64,000 bases of DNA from the NCBI RefSeq assembly GCF_963678635.1, contig NC_087067.1, forward strand, positions 43,685,829 through 43,749,828, written 5' to 3'. Below, in pieces: positions 1 through 12,560 of this stretch. The position numbers and the translations under genes were made by a program. Each line of letters opens with the position of its first letter. Within the stretch, counting starts at the first letter, position 1. The notes under the pieces are model-generated. The model saw only the letters and a program-made list of their open reading frames with translations, did not search any database and was not told the origin of the DNA. The DNA is from Symsagittifera roscoffensis (Eukaryota > Xenacoelomorpha > Acoela > Convolutidae).

Positions 1-145
1 TCAAAAACTCAAAATTTAAGTATCTGTTTTAGTGCTGGAATTGCTGGAGATTTTGCGGAAACTTGAGGTACAATGATTTAAAACAGCCACCCAATCGAAA
101 CTGCTATTAGCTTCAAACTTTTTCGGGACAAATACAGAGCTATAC

Positions 146-218
146 TAGCCGCGACGAGATTCAAACGCGCAATCTTCTGGATAGGAGCCAGACGCCTTAT
201 CCAATAGGCCACGCTGGC
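146..218 (-). pseudogene. tRNA-Arg(CCU) copy 1, damaged
   Basis: Anticodon CCU is kept. Mismatches are C2-C71 and A4-G69 in the acceptor stem and C52-U62 in the T stem. T-loop C56 is changed to U, which also breaks the B box. Probably dead. Confidence 0.7.
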
Positions 219-1266
219 TGGATCATCAGTTACATCATAGTTAAGTTTCATTTTTCGCCATTCGGATTAAAGATTTTCAAAGAAGCAGGGGCCTGAAACT
301 TAACAAGCTGATTTCCAGATGTATACTTAGTAGCGAGCTAATAGCACGCCTCTGTATAATAAGTTCAACACGTCACATTTTAAAAAATTTCGAAAGAACT
401 GATTAAAAAATAATCAAGACAATAATCTGACTTGCGGGAACTCAAAGAGACCTAGTTTTAAAATTTTTTGAGGAAATTTTTTTTGACCAGCTTCGGGTAA
501 CCGCCGAAGAAGAATAAATAACAATAAGGTTTCCAGATATCTTAATTTGTAACTCGTTTAATTTCAACTGCTAAAAAGATACGAAAACAAAAAAGGTAAT
601 AACTCAACAAAAAAAATTCAAAGTTTATTTGACTTTTTTTGCTGCGGTTGCTAGATACTTGCCGGAAAAAGAAATACAATGATTTTCTACAAAAATGTCT
701 CAAAATTTTATTCTATTCTCTTGAACTGGTCTGAACTTTAACAAATGGCTTAATTTTGATAGCATTTTTACCGTTAATTTTTCCTAGGATTCTTTGGGTT
801 AAAAAGACCAGTCAACTTTATTTTCGCGCCATGGTGAGACTTAGGCTCGCAATTTTCTGGCTAGAAATGTGAAGAGTTAACCCAACGCCACGTCGAATAT
901 ACTGTGTATTCTATTTTACATTTTGAAATAAAGGAAAAACATTCAAACTTTCAGTAAAACAGCAATCTGAATTTACGCAAAAACTGATGAGACATTCGTT
1001 GAAACCCCAAAAAAGAATGAACAGCCATCAGATTGCTAGATGACTCATTTTGAAAACCGATTGATGAATTTCAATTAAAAATAGCTACGGAAATTTTAAA
1101 AACAATTGGACTAAAACAAAGTCAAAAACTCAAAATTTAAGTATCTGTTTTACTGCTGGAATTGCTGGAGATTTAGCGGAAACTTGAGGTACAATGATTT
1201 AAAACAGCCACCCAATCGAAACTGCTATTAGCTTCAAACTTTTTCGGGACAAATACAGAGCTATAC

Positions 1267-1339
1267 TACCCGCGACGAGATTCGAACGCGCAAACTTCTG
1301 GATAGGAGCCAGACGCCTTATCCAATAGGCCACGCTGGC
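1267..1339 (-). tRNA. tRNA-Arg(CCU) copy 2, weakened
   Basis: CCU anticodon, position 38 is U. A4-G69 and C52-U62 do not pair, and the variable loop and D loop each carry a change. May be a pseudogene. Confidence 0.6.
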
Positions 1340-1949
1340 TGGATCATCAGTTTCATTATAGTTATGTTTTATTTTTCGCCATTCGGATTAAAGATTTTCA
1401 AAAAAGCAGGGGCCTGAAATTTAACGAGCTGATTTCCAGATGTAGACTTAGTAGCGAGCTAATAGCAGGCCTCTGCATAATAAGTTCAACACGTCACATT
1501 TTAAAAAATTTCGAAAGAACTGATTAAAAAATAATCGAGACAATAATCTGACTTGCGGGAACTCAAAAAGATCTAGTTTTAAAATGTTTTGAAGAAATTT
1601 TTTTTGACCAGCCTCGGCTAACCGCCGAAGAAGAATAAATAACAATGAGATTTCCAGATATCTTAATTTGTAACTCGTTTAATTTCAACTGCTAAAAAGA
1701 TACGAAAACAAAAAAGGTAATAACTCAACAAAAAAAATTCAAAGTTTATTTGACTTTTTTCTGTTGCGGTTGCTAGATACTTGCCAGAAAATGAAATTCA
1801 ATGATTTTCTACAAAAATGTCTCAAATTTTTTTCTATCCTCTTGAACTGGTCTGAACTTTAACAAATGGCTTAATTTTGATAGCATTTTTTTTCGTTAAT
1901 TTTTCCTAGGATTCTTTGGGTTAAAAAAGACCAGTCAACTTTATTTTCG

Positions 1950-2017
1950 CGCGGTGGCGAGACTTAGGCTCGCAATTTTCTGGTTAGAAATGTGAAGGAT
2001 AACCCAAAGCCACGTCG
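1950..2017 (-). pseudogene. tRNA relic with 1-nt deletion
   Basis: Differs from other relics by GCGG for GCCG at its start and by one lost base near GAAGGATAACCC. The relic at 3072-3139 shares the start variant and is also 1 nt short. Confidence 0.65.
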
Positions 2018-2388
2018 AATATATTGTGTATTCTATTACACATTTTGAAATAAAGAAAAAATATTCAAACTTTCAGTAAAACAGCAATCTGAATTTACGC
2101 AAAAACTGATGAGACATTCGTTGAATCCCCAAAAAAGAATGAACAGCCATCAGATTGCTAGATGACTCATTTTGAAAACCGATTGATGAATTTCAACTAA
2201 AAATAGCTACGGAAATTTTAAAAACAATTGGACTAAAACAAAGTCAAAAACTCAAAATTTAAGTATCTGTTTTACTGCTGGAATTGCTGGAGATTTTGCG
2301 GAAACTTGAAGTACACTGATTTAAAACAGCCACCCAATCGAAACTGCTATTAGCTTCAAACTTTTTCCGGACAAATACAGAGCTATAC

Positions 2389-2461
2389 TACCCGCGATGA
2401 GATTCGAACGCGCAATCTTCTGGGTAAGAGCCAGACGCCTTATCCATTAGGCCACGCTGGC
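2389..2461 (-). pseudogene. tRNA-Arg-like copy 3 with CUU (Lys) anticodon
   Basis: The anticodon (plus-strand 2426-2428) reads CUU instead of CCU. The acceptor has A4-G69. The T stem has C50-A64 and C52-U62. The loop also has C38. Confidence 0.7.
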
Positions 2462-3510
2462 TGGATCATCAGTTGCATTATAGTTATGTTTTATTTTTCG
2501 CCATTCGGATTAAAGATTTTCAAAGAAGCAGGGGCCTGAAATTTAACAAGCTGATTTCCAGATGTAGACTTAGTAGCGAGCTAATAGCAGGCCTCTGTAT
2601 AATAAGTTCAACACGTCACATTTTAAAAAATTTCGAAAGAACTGATTAAAAAATAATCGAGACAATAATCTGACTTGCGGGAACTCAAAAAGATCTAGTT
2701 TTAAAATGTTTTGAAGAAATTTTTTTTGACCAGCCTCGGGTAACCGCCGAAGAAGAATAAATAACTATGAGATTTCCAGATATCTTAATTTGTAACTCGT
2801 TTAATTTCAACTGCTAAAAAGATACGAAAACAAAAAAGGTAATAGCTCAACAAAAAAAATTCAAAGTTTATTTGACTTTTTTCTGTTGCGGTTGCTAGAT
2901 ACTTGCCAGAAAATGAAATTCAATGATTTTCTACAAAAATGTCTCAAATTTTTTTCTATCCTCTTGAACTGGTCTGAACTTTAACAAATGGCTTAATTTT
3001 GATAGCATTTTTTTTCGTTAATTTTTCCTAGGATTCTTTGGGTTAAAAAAGACCAGTCAACTTTATATTCGCGCGGTGGCGAGACTTAGGCTCGCAATTT
3101 TCTGGTTAGAAATGTGAAGGTTAACCCAAAGCCACGTCGAATATATTGTGTATTCTATTAGACATTTTGAAATAAAGAAAAAATATTCAAACTTTCAGTA
3201 AAACAGCAATCTGAATTTACGCAAAAATTGATGAGACATTCGTTGAACCCCCAAAAAAAAATGAACAGCATTCAGATTGCTAGATACCTCATTTTGAAAA
3301 CCGATTGATTCATTTCAACTGAAAAAAGCTACGGAAATTTTAAAAAAAATTGGACTAAAACGAAGTCAAAAACTCAAAATTTAAGAATCTGTTTTACTGC
3401 TGGAATTGCTGGAGATTTTGCGGAAACTTGAGGTACAATGATTTAAAACAGCCACCCAATCGAAACTGCTATTAGCTTCAAACTTTTACGGGACAACTAC
3501 AGAGCTATAC

Positions 3511-3583
3511 TACCCGCGATGAGATTCGAACGCGCAATCTTCTGGTTAAGAGCCAGACGCCTTATCCATTAGGCCACTTTGGC
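3511..3583 (-). pseudogene. tRNA-Arg-like copy 4 with CUU anticodon
   Basis: CUU anticodon. Three adjacent acceptor mismatches (4-69, 5-68, 6-67) and two T-stem mismatches make folding unlikely. Confidence 0.7.
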
Positions 3584-4632
3584 TGGATCATCAGTTTCAT
3601 TATAGTTATGTTTTATTTTTCGCCATTCGGATTAAAGATTTTCAAAGAAGCAGGGGCCTGAAATTTAACAAGCTGATTTCCAGATGTAGACTTAGTAGCG
3701 AGCTAATAGCAGGCCTCTGTATAATAAGTTCAACACGTCACATCTTTAAAAATTTCGAAAGAACTGATTAAAAAATAATCGAGACAATAATCGGACATGC
3801 GGGAACTCAAAGAGATCTCGTTTTAAAATTTTTTGAAGAAATTTGTTTTGACCAGCCTCGGATAACCGCCGAAGAAGAATAAATAACAATGAGATTTCCA
3901 GATATCTTAATTTGTAACCAGTTTAATTTCAACTGCTAAAAAGATACGAAAACAAAAAAGGTAATAACTCAACAAAAAAATTCAAAGTTTATTTGACTTT
4001 TTTATTGTTGCGATTACTAGATACTTGCCAGAAAATGAAATTCAATGATTTTCTACAAAAATGTCTCAAATTTTTTTCTATACTCTTGAACTGGTCTGAA
4101 CTTTAACAAATGGCTTAATTTTGATAGCATTTTTTTTCGTTAATTTTTCCTAGGATTCTTTGGGTTAAAAAAGACCAGTCAATTTGATTTTCGCGCCGTG
4201 GCGAGACTTAGGCTCGCAATTTTCTGGCTAGAAATGTGAAGAGTTAACCCGAAGCCACGTCGAATATATTGTGTATTCTATTACACATTTTGAAATAAAG
4301 AAAAAATATTCAAACTTTCAGTAAAACAGCAATCTGAATTTACGCAAAAACTGATGAGACATTCGTTGAACCCCCAAAAAAGAATGAACAGCCTTCAGAT
4401 TGCTAGATATCTCAGTTTGAAAACCGATTGATTCATTTCAACTGAAAAAAGCTACGGAAATTTAAAAAAAATTGGACTAAAACAAAGTCAAAAACTCAAA
4501 ATTTAAGTATCTGTTTTACTGCTGTAATTGCTGGAGATTTTGCGGAAACTTGAGGTACATTGATTTAATACCGCCAACCAATCGAAACTGCTATAAGCTT
4601 CAAACTTTTTCTGGACAGATGCAGAGCTTTAC

Positions 4633-4705
4633 TACCCGCGGCGAGATTCAAACTCGCAATCTTCTGGTTAGGAGCCAGACGCCTTATCCATTAGGCCAAG
4701 CGGGC
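4633..4705 (-). tRNA. tRNA-Arg(CCU) copy 5, weakened
   Basis: CCU anticodon. U7-C66 does not pair and T-loop C56 is U, so the B box loses an invariant base. Other stems are complete. Confidence 0.65.
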
Positions 4706-5753
4706 TAGATCATCAGTTACATTGTAGTTAAGTTTCATTTTTCGCCATTCGGATTAAAGATTTTCAAAGAAGCAGGGGCCTGAAATTTAACAAGCTGATT
4801 TCCAGATGTATACTTAGTAGCGAGCTAATAGCACGCCTCTGTATAATAAGTTCAACACGTCACATTTTGAAAAATTTCGAAAGAACTGATTAAAAAATAA
4901 TCAAGACAATAATCTGACTTGCGGGAACTCAAAGAGACCTAGTTTTAAAATTTTTTGAAGAAATTTTTTTTGACCAGCTTCGGGTAACCGCCGAAGAAGA
5001 ATAAATAACAATGAGATTTCCAGATATCTTAATTTGTAACTCGTTTAATTTCAACTGCTAAAAAGATACGAAAACAAAAAAGGTAATAACTCAACAAAAA
5101 AAATTCAACGTTTACTTGACTTTTTTTGTTGCGGTTGCTAGATACTTAACGGAAAAAGAAATACAACGATTTTCTACAAAAATGTCTCAAAGTTTTATTC
5201 TATACTCTTGAACTGGTCTGAACTTTAACAAATGGCTTAATTTTGATAGCATTATTTACCGTTAATTTTTCCTAGGATTCTTTGGGTTAAAAAAGACCAG
5301 TCAACTTTATTTTCGCGCCGTGGCGAGACTCAGGCTCGCAATTTTCTGGCTAGAAATGTGAAGAGTTAACCCAAAGCCACGTCGAATATATTGTGTATTC
5401 TATTACACATTTTGAAATAAAGAAAAAATATTCAAACTTTCAGTAAAACAGCAATCTGAATTTACACAAAAACTGATGAAACATTCGTTGAACCCCAAAA
5501 AAAGAATGAACAGCCTTCAGATTGCTAGATATCTCATTTTGAAAACCGATTGATTCATTTCAACTGAAAATAGCTACGAAAATTTAAAAAAAAATGGACT
5601 AAAACAAAGTCAAAACTCAAAACTTAAGTATCTGTTTTACTGCTGTAATAGCTGGAGACTTTGCGGAAACATGAGGTACAATGATTTAATACAGCCACCC
5701 AATCGAAACTGCTATTAGCTTCAAAATTTTTCCGGACAGATACAGAGCTTTAC

Positions 5754-5826
5754 TACCCGCGGCGAGATTCGAACTCGCAATCTTCTGGTTAGGAGCCAGA
5801 CGCCTTATCCATTAGGCCACGCGGGC
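5754..5826 (-). tRNA. tRNA-Arg(CCU) copy 6, intact consensus
   Basis: This is the first copy with the array's consensus 73-nt sequence and serves as the reference here. It should decode AGG codons as arginine after charging by ArgRS. On the minus strand the cloverleaf has acceptor GCCCGCG/CGCGGGU (G1-U72 wobble, other six pairs Watson-Crick), D stem GCCU/AGGC and anticodon stem UCUGG/CCAGA around loop CUCCUAA (anticodon CCU). A 5-nt variable loop, T stem GCGAG/CUCGC with loop UUCGAAU, and discriminator A73 follow. No CCA is encoded and there is no intron. The A box is UGGCCUAAUGG and the B box is AGUUCGAAUCU. A T4 run lies 28-31 nt past the 3' end (plus-strand 5723-5726), a candidate Pol III terminator. 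Identical copies are 12, 13, 23-27, 31, 36, 40, 47, 50 and 51. Confidence 0.93.
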
Positions 5827-5917
5827 TGGCTCATCAGTTTCATTGTAGTTAAGTTTCAATTTTCGCCATCCGGATTAAAGATTTTCAAAGAAGCAGGGGC
5901 CTGAAATTTAACAAGCT

Positions 5918-6146
5918 GATTTCCAGATGTATACTTAGTAGCGAGCTAATAGCAGTCGTCTGTATAATAAGATCATCACGTCACATTTCAAAAAATTTCG
6001 AAAGAACTGATTAAAAAATAATCAAGACAATAATCTGACTTGCGGGAACTCAAAGAAATCTAGTTTTAAAATTTTTTGAAGAATTTTTTTCTGACCAGCC
6101 TCAGGTAACCGCCGAAGAAGAATAAATAACAATGAGATTTCCAGAT
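5918..6146. repeat. Segment bounded by 11-bp direct repeat GATTTCCAGAT (representative)
   Basis: Copies lie at 5918-5928 and 6136-6146, 218 bp apart. The pair is present in nearly every long spacer. Part of the enclosed segment has no counterpart in the short spacer. Confidence 0.6.
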
Positions 6147-6875
6147 ATCTTAATTTGTAACTCGTTTAATTTCAACTGCTAAAAAGATACTAAAACAAAA
6201 AAGGTAATACTCAACAACAAAAATTCAAAATTTATTTGACTTTTTTTGTTGCGGTTGCTAGATACTTGCCGTAAAAAGAAATACAATGATTTTCTACAAA
6301 AATGTCTCAAATTTTTTTTCTAACCTCTTGAACTGGTCTGAACTTTAACAAATGGCTCAATTTTGATAGCATTTTTTACCGCTAATTTTTACTAGGATTC
6401 TTTGGGTTAAAAAAGACCAGTCAACTTTATTTTCTCGCCGTGGCGAGACTTAGGCTCGCAATTTTCTGGATAGAAATGTGAAGAGTTAACCCAAAGCCAC
6501 GTCGAATATATTGTGTATTCTATTACACAGTTTGAAATAAAGGAAAAATATTCAAACTTTCAGTAAAACAGCAATCTGAATTTACGCAAAAACTGATGAG
6601 ACGTTCGTTGAACCCCCAAAAAAGAATGAACATCCATCAGATTGTTAGATGACTCATTTTGAAAACCGATTGACGAATTTCAACTAAAAACAGCTACGGA
6701 AATTTAAAAAACAATTGGACTAAAACAAAGTCAAAAACTCAAAATTTAAGTATCTGTTTTACTGCCGGATTTGCTGGAGATTTTGCGGAAACTCGAGGTA
6801 CAATGATTTAAAACAGCCAATCAATCGAAACTGCTATTAGCTTTAAACTTTTTCGGGACAAATACAGAGCTATAC

Positions 6876-6948
6876 TACCAGCGACGAGATTCGAACGCGC
6901 AATCTTCTGGATAGGAGCCAGACGCCTTATCCATTAGGCCACGCTGGC
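6876..6948 (-). tRNA. tRNA-Arg(CCU) copy 7, compensated acceptor
   Basis: CCU anticodon. Position 4 is A, but position 69 is U, so the acceptor stem pairs fully. The T stem has one mismatch (C52-U62) and a G49-U65 wobble. Confidence 0.72.
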
Positions 6949-7995
6949 TGGATTCTCAGTATCATTATAGTTAAGTTTTATTTTTCGCCATTCGGATTAA
7001 AGATTTTCAAAGAAGCAGGGGCCTGAAATTTAACAAGCTGATTTCCAGATGTAGACTTAGTAGCGAGCTAATAGCAGGCCTCTGCATAATAAGTTCAACA
7101 CGTCACATTTTAAAAAATTTCGAAAGAACTGATTAAAAAATAATCGAGACAATAATCTGACTTGCGGGAACTCAAAGAGATCTAGTTTTAAAATTTTTGA
7201 AGAAATTTGTTTTGACCAGCCTCGGGTAACCGCCGAAGAAGAATAAAAAACAATGAGATTTCCAGATATCTTAATTTGTAACTCGTTTAATTTCAACTGC
7301 TAAAAAGATACTAAAACAAAAAAGGTAATACTCAACAACAAAAATTCAAAATTTATTTGACTTTTTTTGTTGCGGTTGCTAGATACTTGCCGTAAAAAGA
7401 AATACAATAATTTTCTACAAAAATGTCTCAAATTTTTTTTCTAACCTCTTGAACTGGTCTGAACTTTAACAAATGGCTCAATTTTGATAGCATTTTTTAC
7501 CGCTAATTTTTACTAGGATTCTTTGGGTTAAAAAAGACCAGTCAACTTTATTTTCTCGCCGTGGCGAGACTTAGGCTCGCAATTTTCTGGATAGAAATGT
7601 GAAGAGTTAACCCAAAGCCACGTCGAATATATTGTGTATTCTATTACACAGTTTGAAATAAAGGAAAAATATTCAAACTTTCAGTAAAACAGCAATCTGA
7701 ATTTACGCAAAAACTGATGAGACGTTCGTTGAACCCCCAAAAAAGAATGAACATCCATCAGATTGCTAGATGACTCTTTTGAAAACCGATTGACAAATTT
7801 CAACTAAAAATAGCTACGGAAATTTAAAAAACAATTGGACTAAAACAAAGTCAAAAACTCAAAATTTAAGTATCTGTTTTACTGCCGGATTTGCTGGAGA
7901 TTTTGCGGAAACTTGAGGTACAATGATTTAAAACAGCCACCCAATCGAAACCGCTATTAGCTTTAAACTTTTTCGGGACAAATTCAGAGCTATAC

Positions 7996-8068
7996 TGCCC
8001 GCGATGAGATTCGAACGCGCAATCTTCTGGATAGGAGCCAGACGCCTTATCCATTAGGCCACGCTGGC
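7996..8068 (-). pseudogene. tRNA-Arg(CCU) copy 8, damaged
   Basis: CCU anticodon. G1-C72 is Watson-Crick here, but A4-G69, C50-A64 and C52-U62 are mismatched. Confidence 0.65.
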
Positions 8069-9116
8069 TGGATTCTCAGTATCATTATAGTTAAGTTTTA
8101 TTTTTCGCCATTCGGATTAAAGATTTTCAAAGAAGCAGGGGCCTGAAATTTAACAAGCTGATTTCCAGATGTAGACTTAGTAGCGAGCTAATAGCAGGCC
8201 TCTGCATAATAAGTTCAACACGTCACATTTTAAAAAATTTCGAAAGAACTGATTAAAAAATAATCGAGACAATAATCTGACTTGCGGGAACTCAAAGAGA
8301 TCTAGTTTTAAAATTTTTTGAAGAAATTTGTTTTGACCAGCCTCGGGTAACCGCCGAAGAAGAATAAAAAACAATGAGATTTCCAGATATCTTAATTTGT
8401 AACTCGTTTAATTTCAACTGCTAAAAAGATACTAAAACAAAAAAGGTAATACTCAACAACAAAAATTCAAAATTTATTTGACTTTTTTTGTTGCGGTTGC
8501 TAGATACTTGCCGTAAAAAGAAATACAATAATTTTCTACAAAAATGTCTCAAATTTTTTTTCTAACCTCTTGAACTGGTCTGAACTTTAACAAATGGCTC
8601 AATTTTGATAGCATTTTTTACCGCTAATTTTTACTAGGATTCTTTGGGTTAAAAAAGACCAGTCAACTTTATTTTCTCGCCGTGGCGAGACTTAGGCTCG
8701 CAATTTTCTGGATAGAAATGTGAAGAGTTAACCCAAAGCCACGTCGAATATATTGTGTATTCTATTACACAGTTTGAAATAAAGGAAAAATATTCAAACT
8801 TTCAGTAAAACAGCAATCTGAATTTACGCAAAAACTGATGAGACGTTCGTTGAACCCCCAAAAAAGAATGAACATCCATCAGATTGCTAGATGACTCTTT
8901 TGAAAACCGATTGACAAATTTCAACTAAAAATAGCTACGGAAATTTAAAAAACAATTGGACTAAAACAAAGTCAAAAACTCAAAATTTAAGTATCTGTTT
9001 TACTGCCGGATTTGCTGGAGATTTTGCGGAAACTTGAGGTACAATGATTTAAAACAGCCACCCAATCGAAACCGCTATTAGCTTTAAACTTTTTCGGGAC
9101 AAATTCAGAGCTATAC

Positions 9117-9189
9117 CACCAGCGACGAGATTCGAACGCCCAATCTTCTGGATAGGAGCCAGACGCCTTATCCATTAGGCCACGCTGGC
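9117..9189 (-). tRNA. tRNA-Arg(CCU) copy 9, weakened
   Basis: The acceptor is fully paired through A4-U69, as in copy 7. The discriminator is G, not A. T-stem pairs 50-64 (G-G) and 52-62 (C-U) are broken. Confidence 0.58.
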
Positions 9190-10241
9190 TGGATTATCAG
9201 TATCATTATAGTTAAGATTTATTTTTCGCCATTCGGATTAAAGATTTTCAAAGAAGCAGGGGCCTGAAATTTAACAAGCTGATTTCCAGATGTAGACTTA
9301 GTAGCGAGCTAATAGCAGGCCTCTGCATAATAAGTTCAACACGTCACATTTTAAAAAAATTCGAAAGAACTGATTAAAAAATAATCGAGACAATAATCTG
9401 ACTTGCGGGAACTCAAAGAGATCTAGTTTTAAAATGATTTGAAGAAATTTTTTTTGACCAGCCTCGGGTAACCGCCAAAGAATAAATAACTATGAGATTT
9501 CCAGATATCTTAATTTGTAACTCGTTTAATTTCAACTGCTAAAAAGATACGAAAACAAAAAAGGTAATAACTCAATAAAAAAAATTCAAAGTTTATTTGA
9601 CTTTTTTCTGTTGCGGTTGCTAGATACTTGCCAGAAAATGAAATTCAATGATTTTCTACAAAAATGTTTCAAATTTTTTTTTCTATCCTCTTGAACTGGT
9701 CTGAACTTTAACAAATGGCTTAATTTTGATAGCATTTTTTACCGTTAATTTTTCCTAGGATTCTTTGGGTTAAAAAAGACCAGTCAAATTTATTTTCGCG
9801 CCGTGGCGAGACTTAGGCTCGCAATTTTCTGGCTAGAAATGTGAAGAGTTAACTCAAAGCCACGTCGAATATATTGTGTATTCTATTACACATTTTGAAA
9901 TAAAGAAAAAAAAATATTCAAACTTTCAGTAAAACAGCAATCTGAATTTACGCAAAAACTGATGAGACATTCGTTGAACCCCCAAAAAAGAATGAACAGC
10001 CTTCAGATTGCTAGATATCTCATTTTGAAAACCGATTGATTCATTTCAACTGAAAAAAGCTACGGAAATTTAGAAAAAAATTGGACTAAAACAAAGTCAA
10101 AAACTCAAAATTTAAGTATCTGTTTTACTGTTGTAATTGCTGGAGATTTTGCGGAAACTTGAGGTACATTGATTTAATACAGCCAACCAATCGAAACTGC
10201 TATTAGCTTCAAACTTTTTCCGGACAGATGCAGAGCTTTAC

Positions 10242-10314
10242 TACCCGCGGCGAGATTCGAACTCGCAATCTTCTGGTTAGGAGCCAGACGCCTTATCCAT
10301 TAGCCCAAGCGGGC
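10242..10314 (-). tRNA. tRNA-Arg(CCU) copy 10, weakened
   Basis: U7-C66 and D-stem G11-G24 do not pair. The anticodon and T arms match the intact sequence. Confidence 0.6.
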
Positions 10315-11368
10315 TGGAGCATCAGTTACATTATAGTTAAGTTTCATTTTTCGCCATTCGGATTAAAGATTTTCAAAGAAGCAGGGGCCTGAAATTTAAC
10401 AAGCTGATTTCCAGATGTATACTTAGTAGCGAGCTAATAGCACGCCTCTGTATAATAAGTTCAACACGTCACATTTTAAAAAATTTCGAAAGAACTGATT
10501 AAAAAATAATCAAGACAATAATCTGACTTGCGGGAACTCAAAGAGACCTAGTTTTAAAATTTTTTGAAGAAATTTTTTTTGACCAGCCTCGGGTAACCGC
10601 CGAAGAAGAAAAATTAACAATGAGATTTCCAGATATCTTAATTTGTAACTCGTTTAATTTCAACTGCTAAAAAAATACGAAAACAAAAAAGGTAATAACT
10701 CAACAAAAAAAATTCAAAGTTTATTTGACTTTTTTCTGTTGCGGTTGCTAGATACTTGCCAGAAAATGAAATTCAATGATTTTCTACAAAAATGTCTCAA
10801 ATTTTTTTTCTATCCTCTTGAACTGGTCTGAACTTTAACAAATGGCTTAATTTTGATAGCATTTTTTACCGTTAATTTTTCCTAGGATTCTTTGGGTTAA
10901 AAAAGACCAGTCAACTTTATTTTCGCGCCGTGGCGAGACTTAGGCTCGCAATTTTCTGGCTAGAAATGTGAAGAGTTAACCCAAAGCCACGTCGAATATA
11001 TTGTGTATTCTATTACACATTTTGAAATAAAGAAGAAATATTCAAACTTTCAGTAAAACAGCAATCTGAATTTACGCAAAAACTGATGAGACAGTCGTTG
11101 AACACCAAAAAAAAAGAATGAACAGCCTTCAGATTGCTAGATATCTCATTTTGAAAACCGATTGATTCATTTCAACTGAAAATAGCTACGGAAATTTTAA
11201 AAAAATGGACTAAAACAAAGTCAAAAACTCAAAATTTAAGTATCTGTTTTACTGCTGTATATTATGCTGGAGATTTTGCGGAAACATGAGGTACAATGAC
11301 TTACTACAGCCACCCAATCGAAACTGCTATTAGCTTCAAAATTTTTCCGGACAGATACAGAGCTTTAC

Positions 11369-11441
11369 TCCCCGCGGCGAGATTCGAACTCGCAATCTTC
11401 TGGCTAGGAGCCAGACGCCTTATCCATTAGGCCACGCGGGT
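11369..11441 (-). tRNA. tRNA-Arg(CCU) copy 11
   Basis: Only the end pair is broken (A1-G72). Position 38 is G. A near 3' T4 run is present. Confidence 0.78.
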
Positions 11442-12487
11442 TGGATCAACAGTTTCATTGTAGTTAAATTTCAATTTTCATCATTCGGATTAAAGATTTT
11501 CAAAGAAGCAGGGGCCTGAAATTTAACCAGCTGATTTCCAGATGTATACTTAGTAGCGAGCTAATAGCAGTCGTCTGTATAATAAGATCATCACGTCACA
11601 TTTTAAAAAATTTCGAAAGAACTGATTAAAAAATAATCAAGACAATAATCTAACTTGCGGGAACTCAAAGAAATCTAGTTTTAAAATTTTTTGAAGAATT
11701 TTTTTTAACCCGCCTCAGGTAACCGCCGAAGAAGAATAAATAACAATGAGATTTCCAGATATCTTAATTTGTAACTCGTTTAATTTCAACTGCTAAAAAG
11801 ATACGAAAACAAAAAAGGTAATAACTCAACAAAAAAAATTCAAAGTTTATTTGACTTTTTTGTTGCGGTTGCTAGATACTTGCCGGAAAAAGAAATACAA
11901 TGATTTTCTACAAAATTGTCTCAAATTTTTTTTCTATCCTCTTGAACTGGTCTGAACTTTAAAAAATGGCTTAATTTTGATAGCATTTTTTACCGTTAAT
12001 TTTTCCTAGGATTCTTTGGGTTAAAAAAGACCAGTCAACTTTATTTTCGCGCCGTGGCGAGACTTAGGCTCGCAATTTTCTGGCTAGAAATGTGAAGAGT
12101 TAACCCAAAGCCACGTCGAGTATATTGTGTATTCTATTACACATTTTGAAATAAAGAAAAAATATTCAAACTTTCAGTAAAACAGCAATCTGAATTTACG
12201 CAAAAACTGATGAGACATTCGTTGAACCCCCAAAAAAGAATGAACAGCCTTCAGATTGCTAGATATCTTATTTTGAAAACCGATTGATTCATTTCAACTG
12301 AAAATAGCTACGGAAATTTGAAGAAAAAAGGACTAAAACAAAGTCAAAAACTCAAAATTTAAGTATCTGTTTTACTGCTGTAATTGCTGGAGATTTTGCG
12401 GAAACATGAGGTACAATGATTTAATACAGCCACCCAATCGAACTGCTTTTAGCTTCAAAATTTTTCCGGACAGATACAGAGCTTTAC

Positions 12488-12560
12488 TACCCGCGGCGAG
12501 ATTCGAACTCGCAATCTTCTGGTTAGGAGCCAGACGCCTTATCCATTAGGCCACGCGGGC
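12488..12560 (-). tRNA. tRNA-Arg(CCU) copy 12, intact
   Basis: Identical to copy 6 over 73 nt, with the T4 run 28-31 nt downstream. Confidence 0.93.

Noticed and set aside
1448-1645. Short minus-strand reading frames of 62-79 codons recurring near 1448, 7057, 8177 and 43710
   Set aside because: They run through spacer sequence, recur only because the DNA is repeated, and are broken by indels in most units. No domain or codon-use signal.
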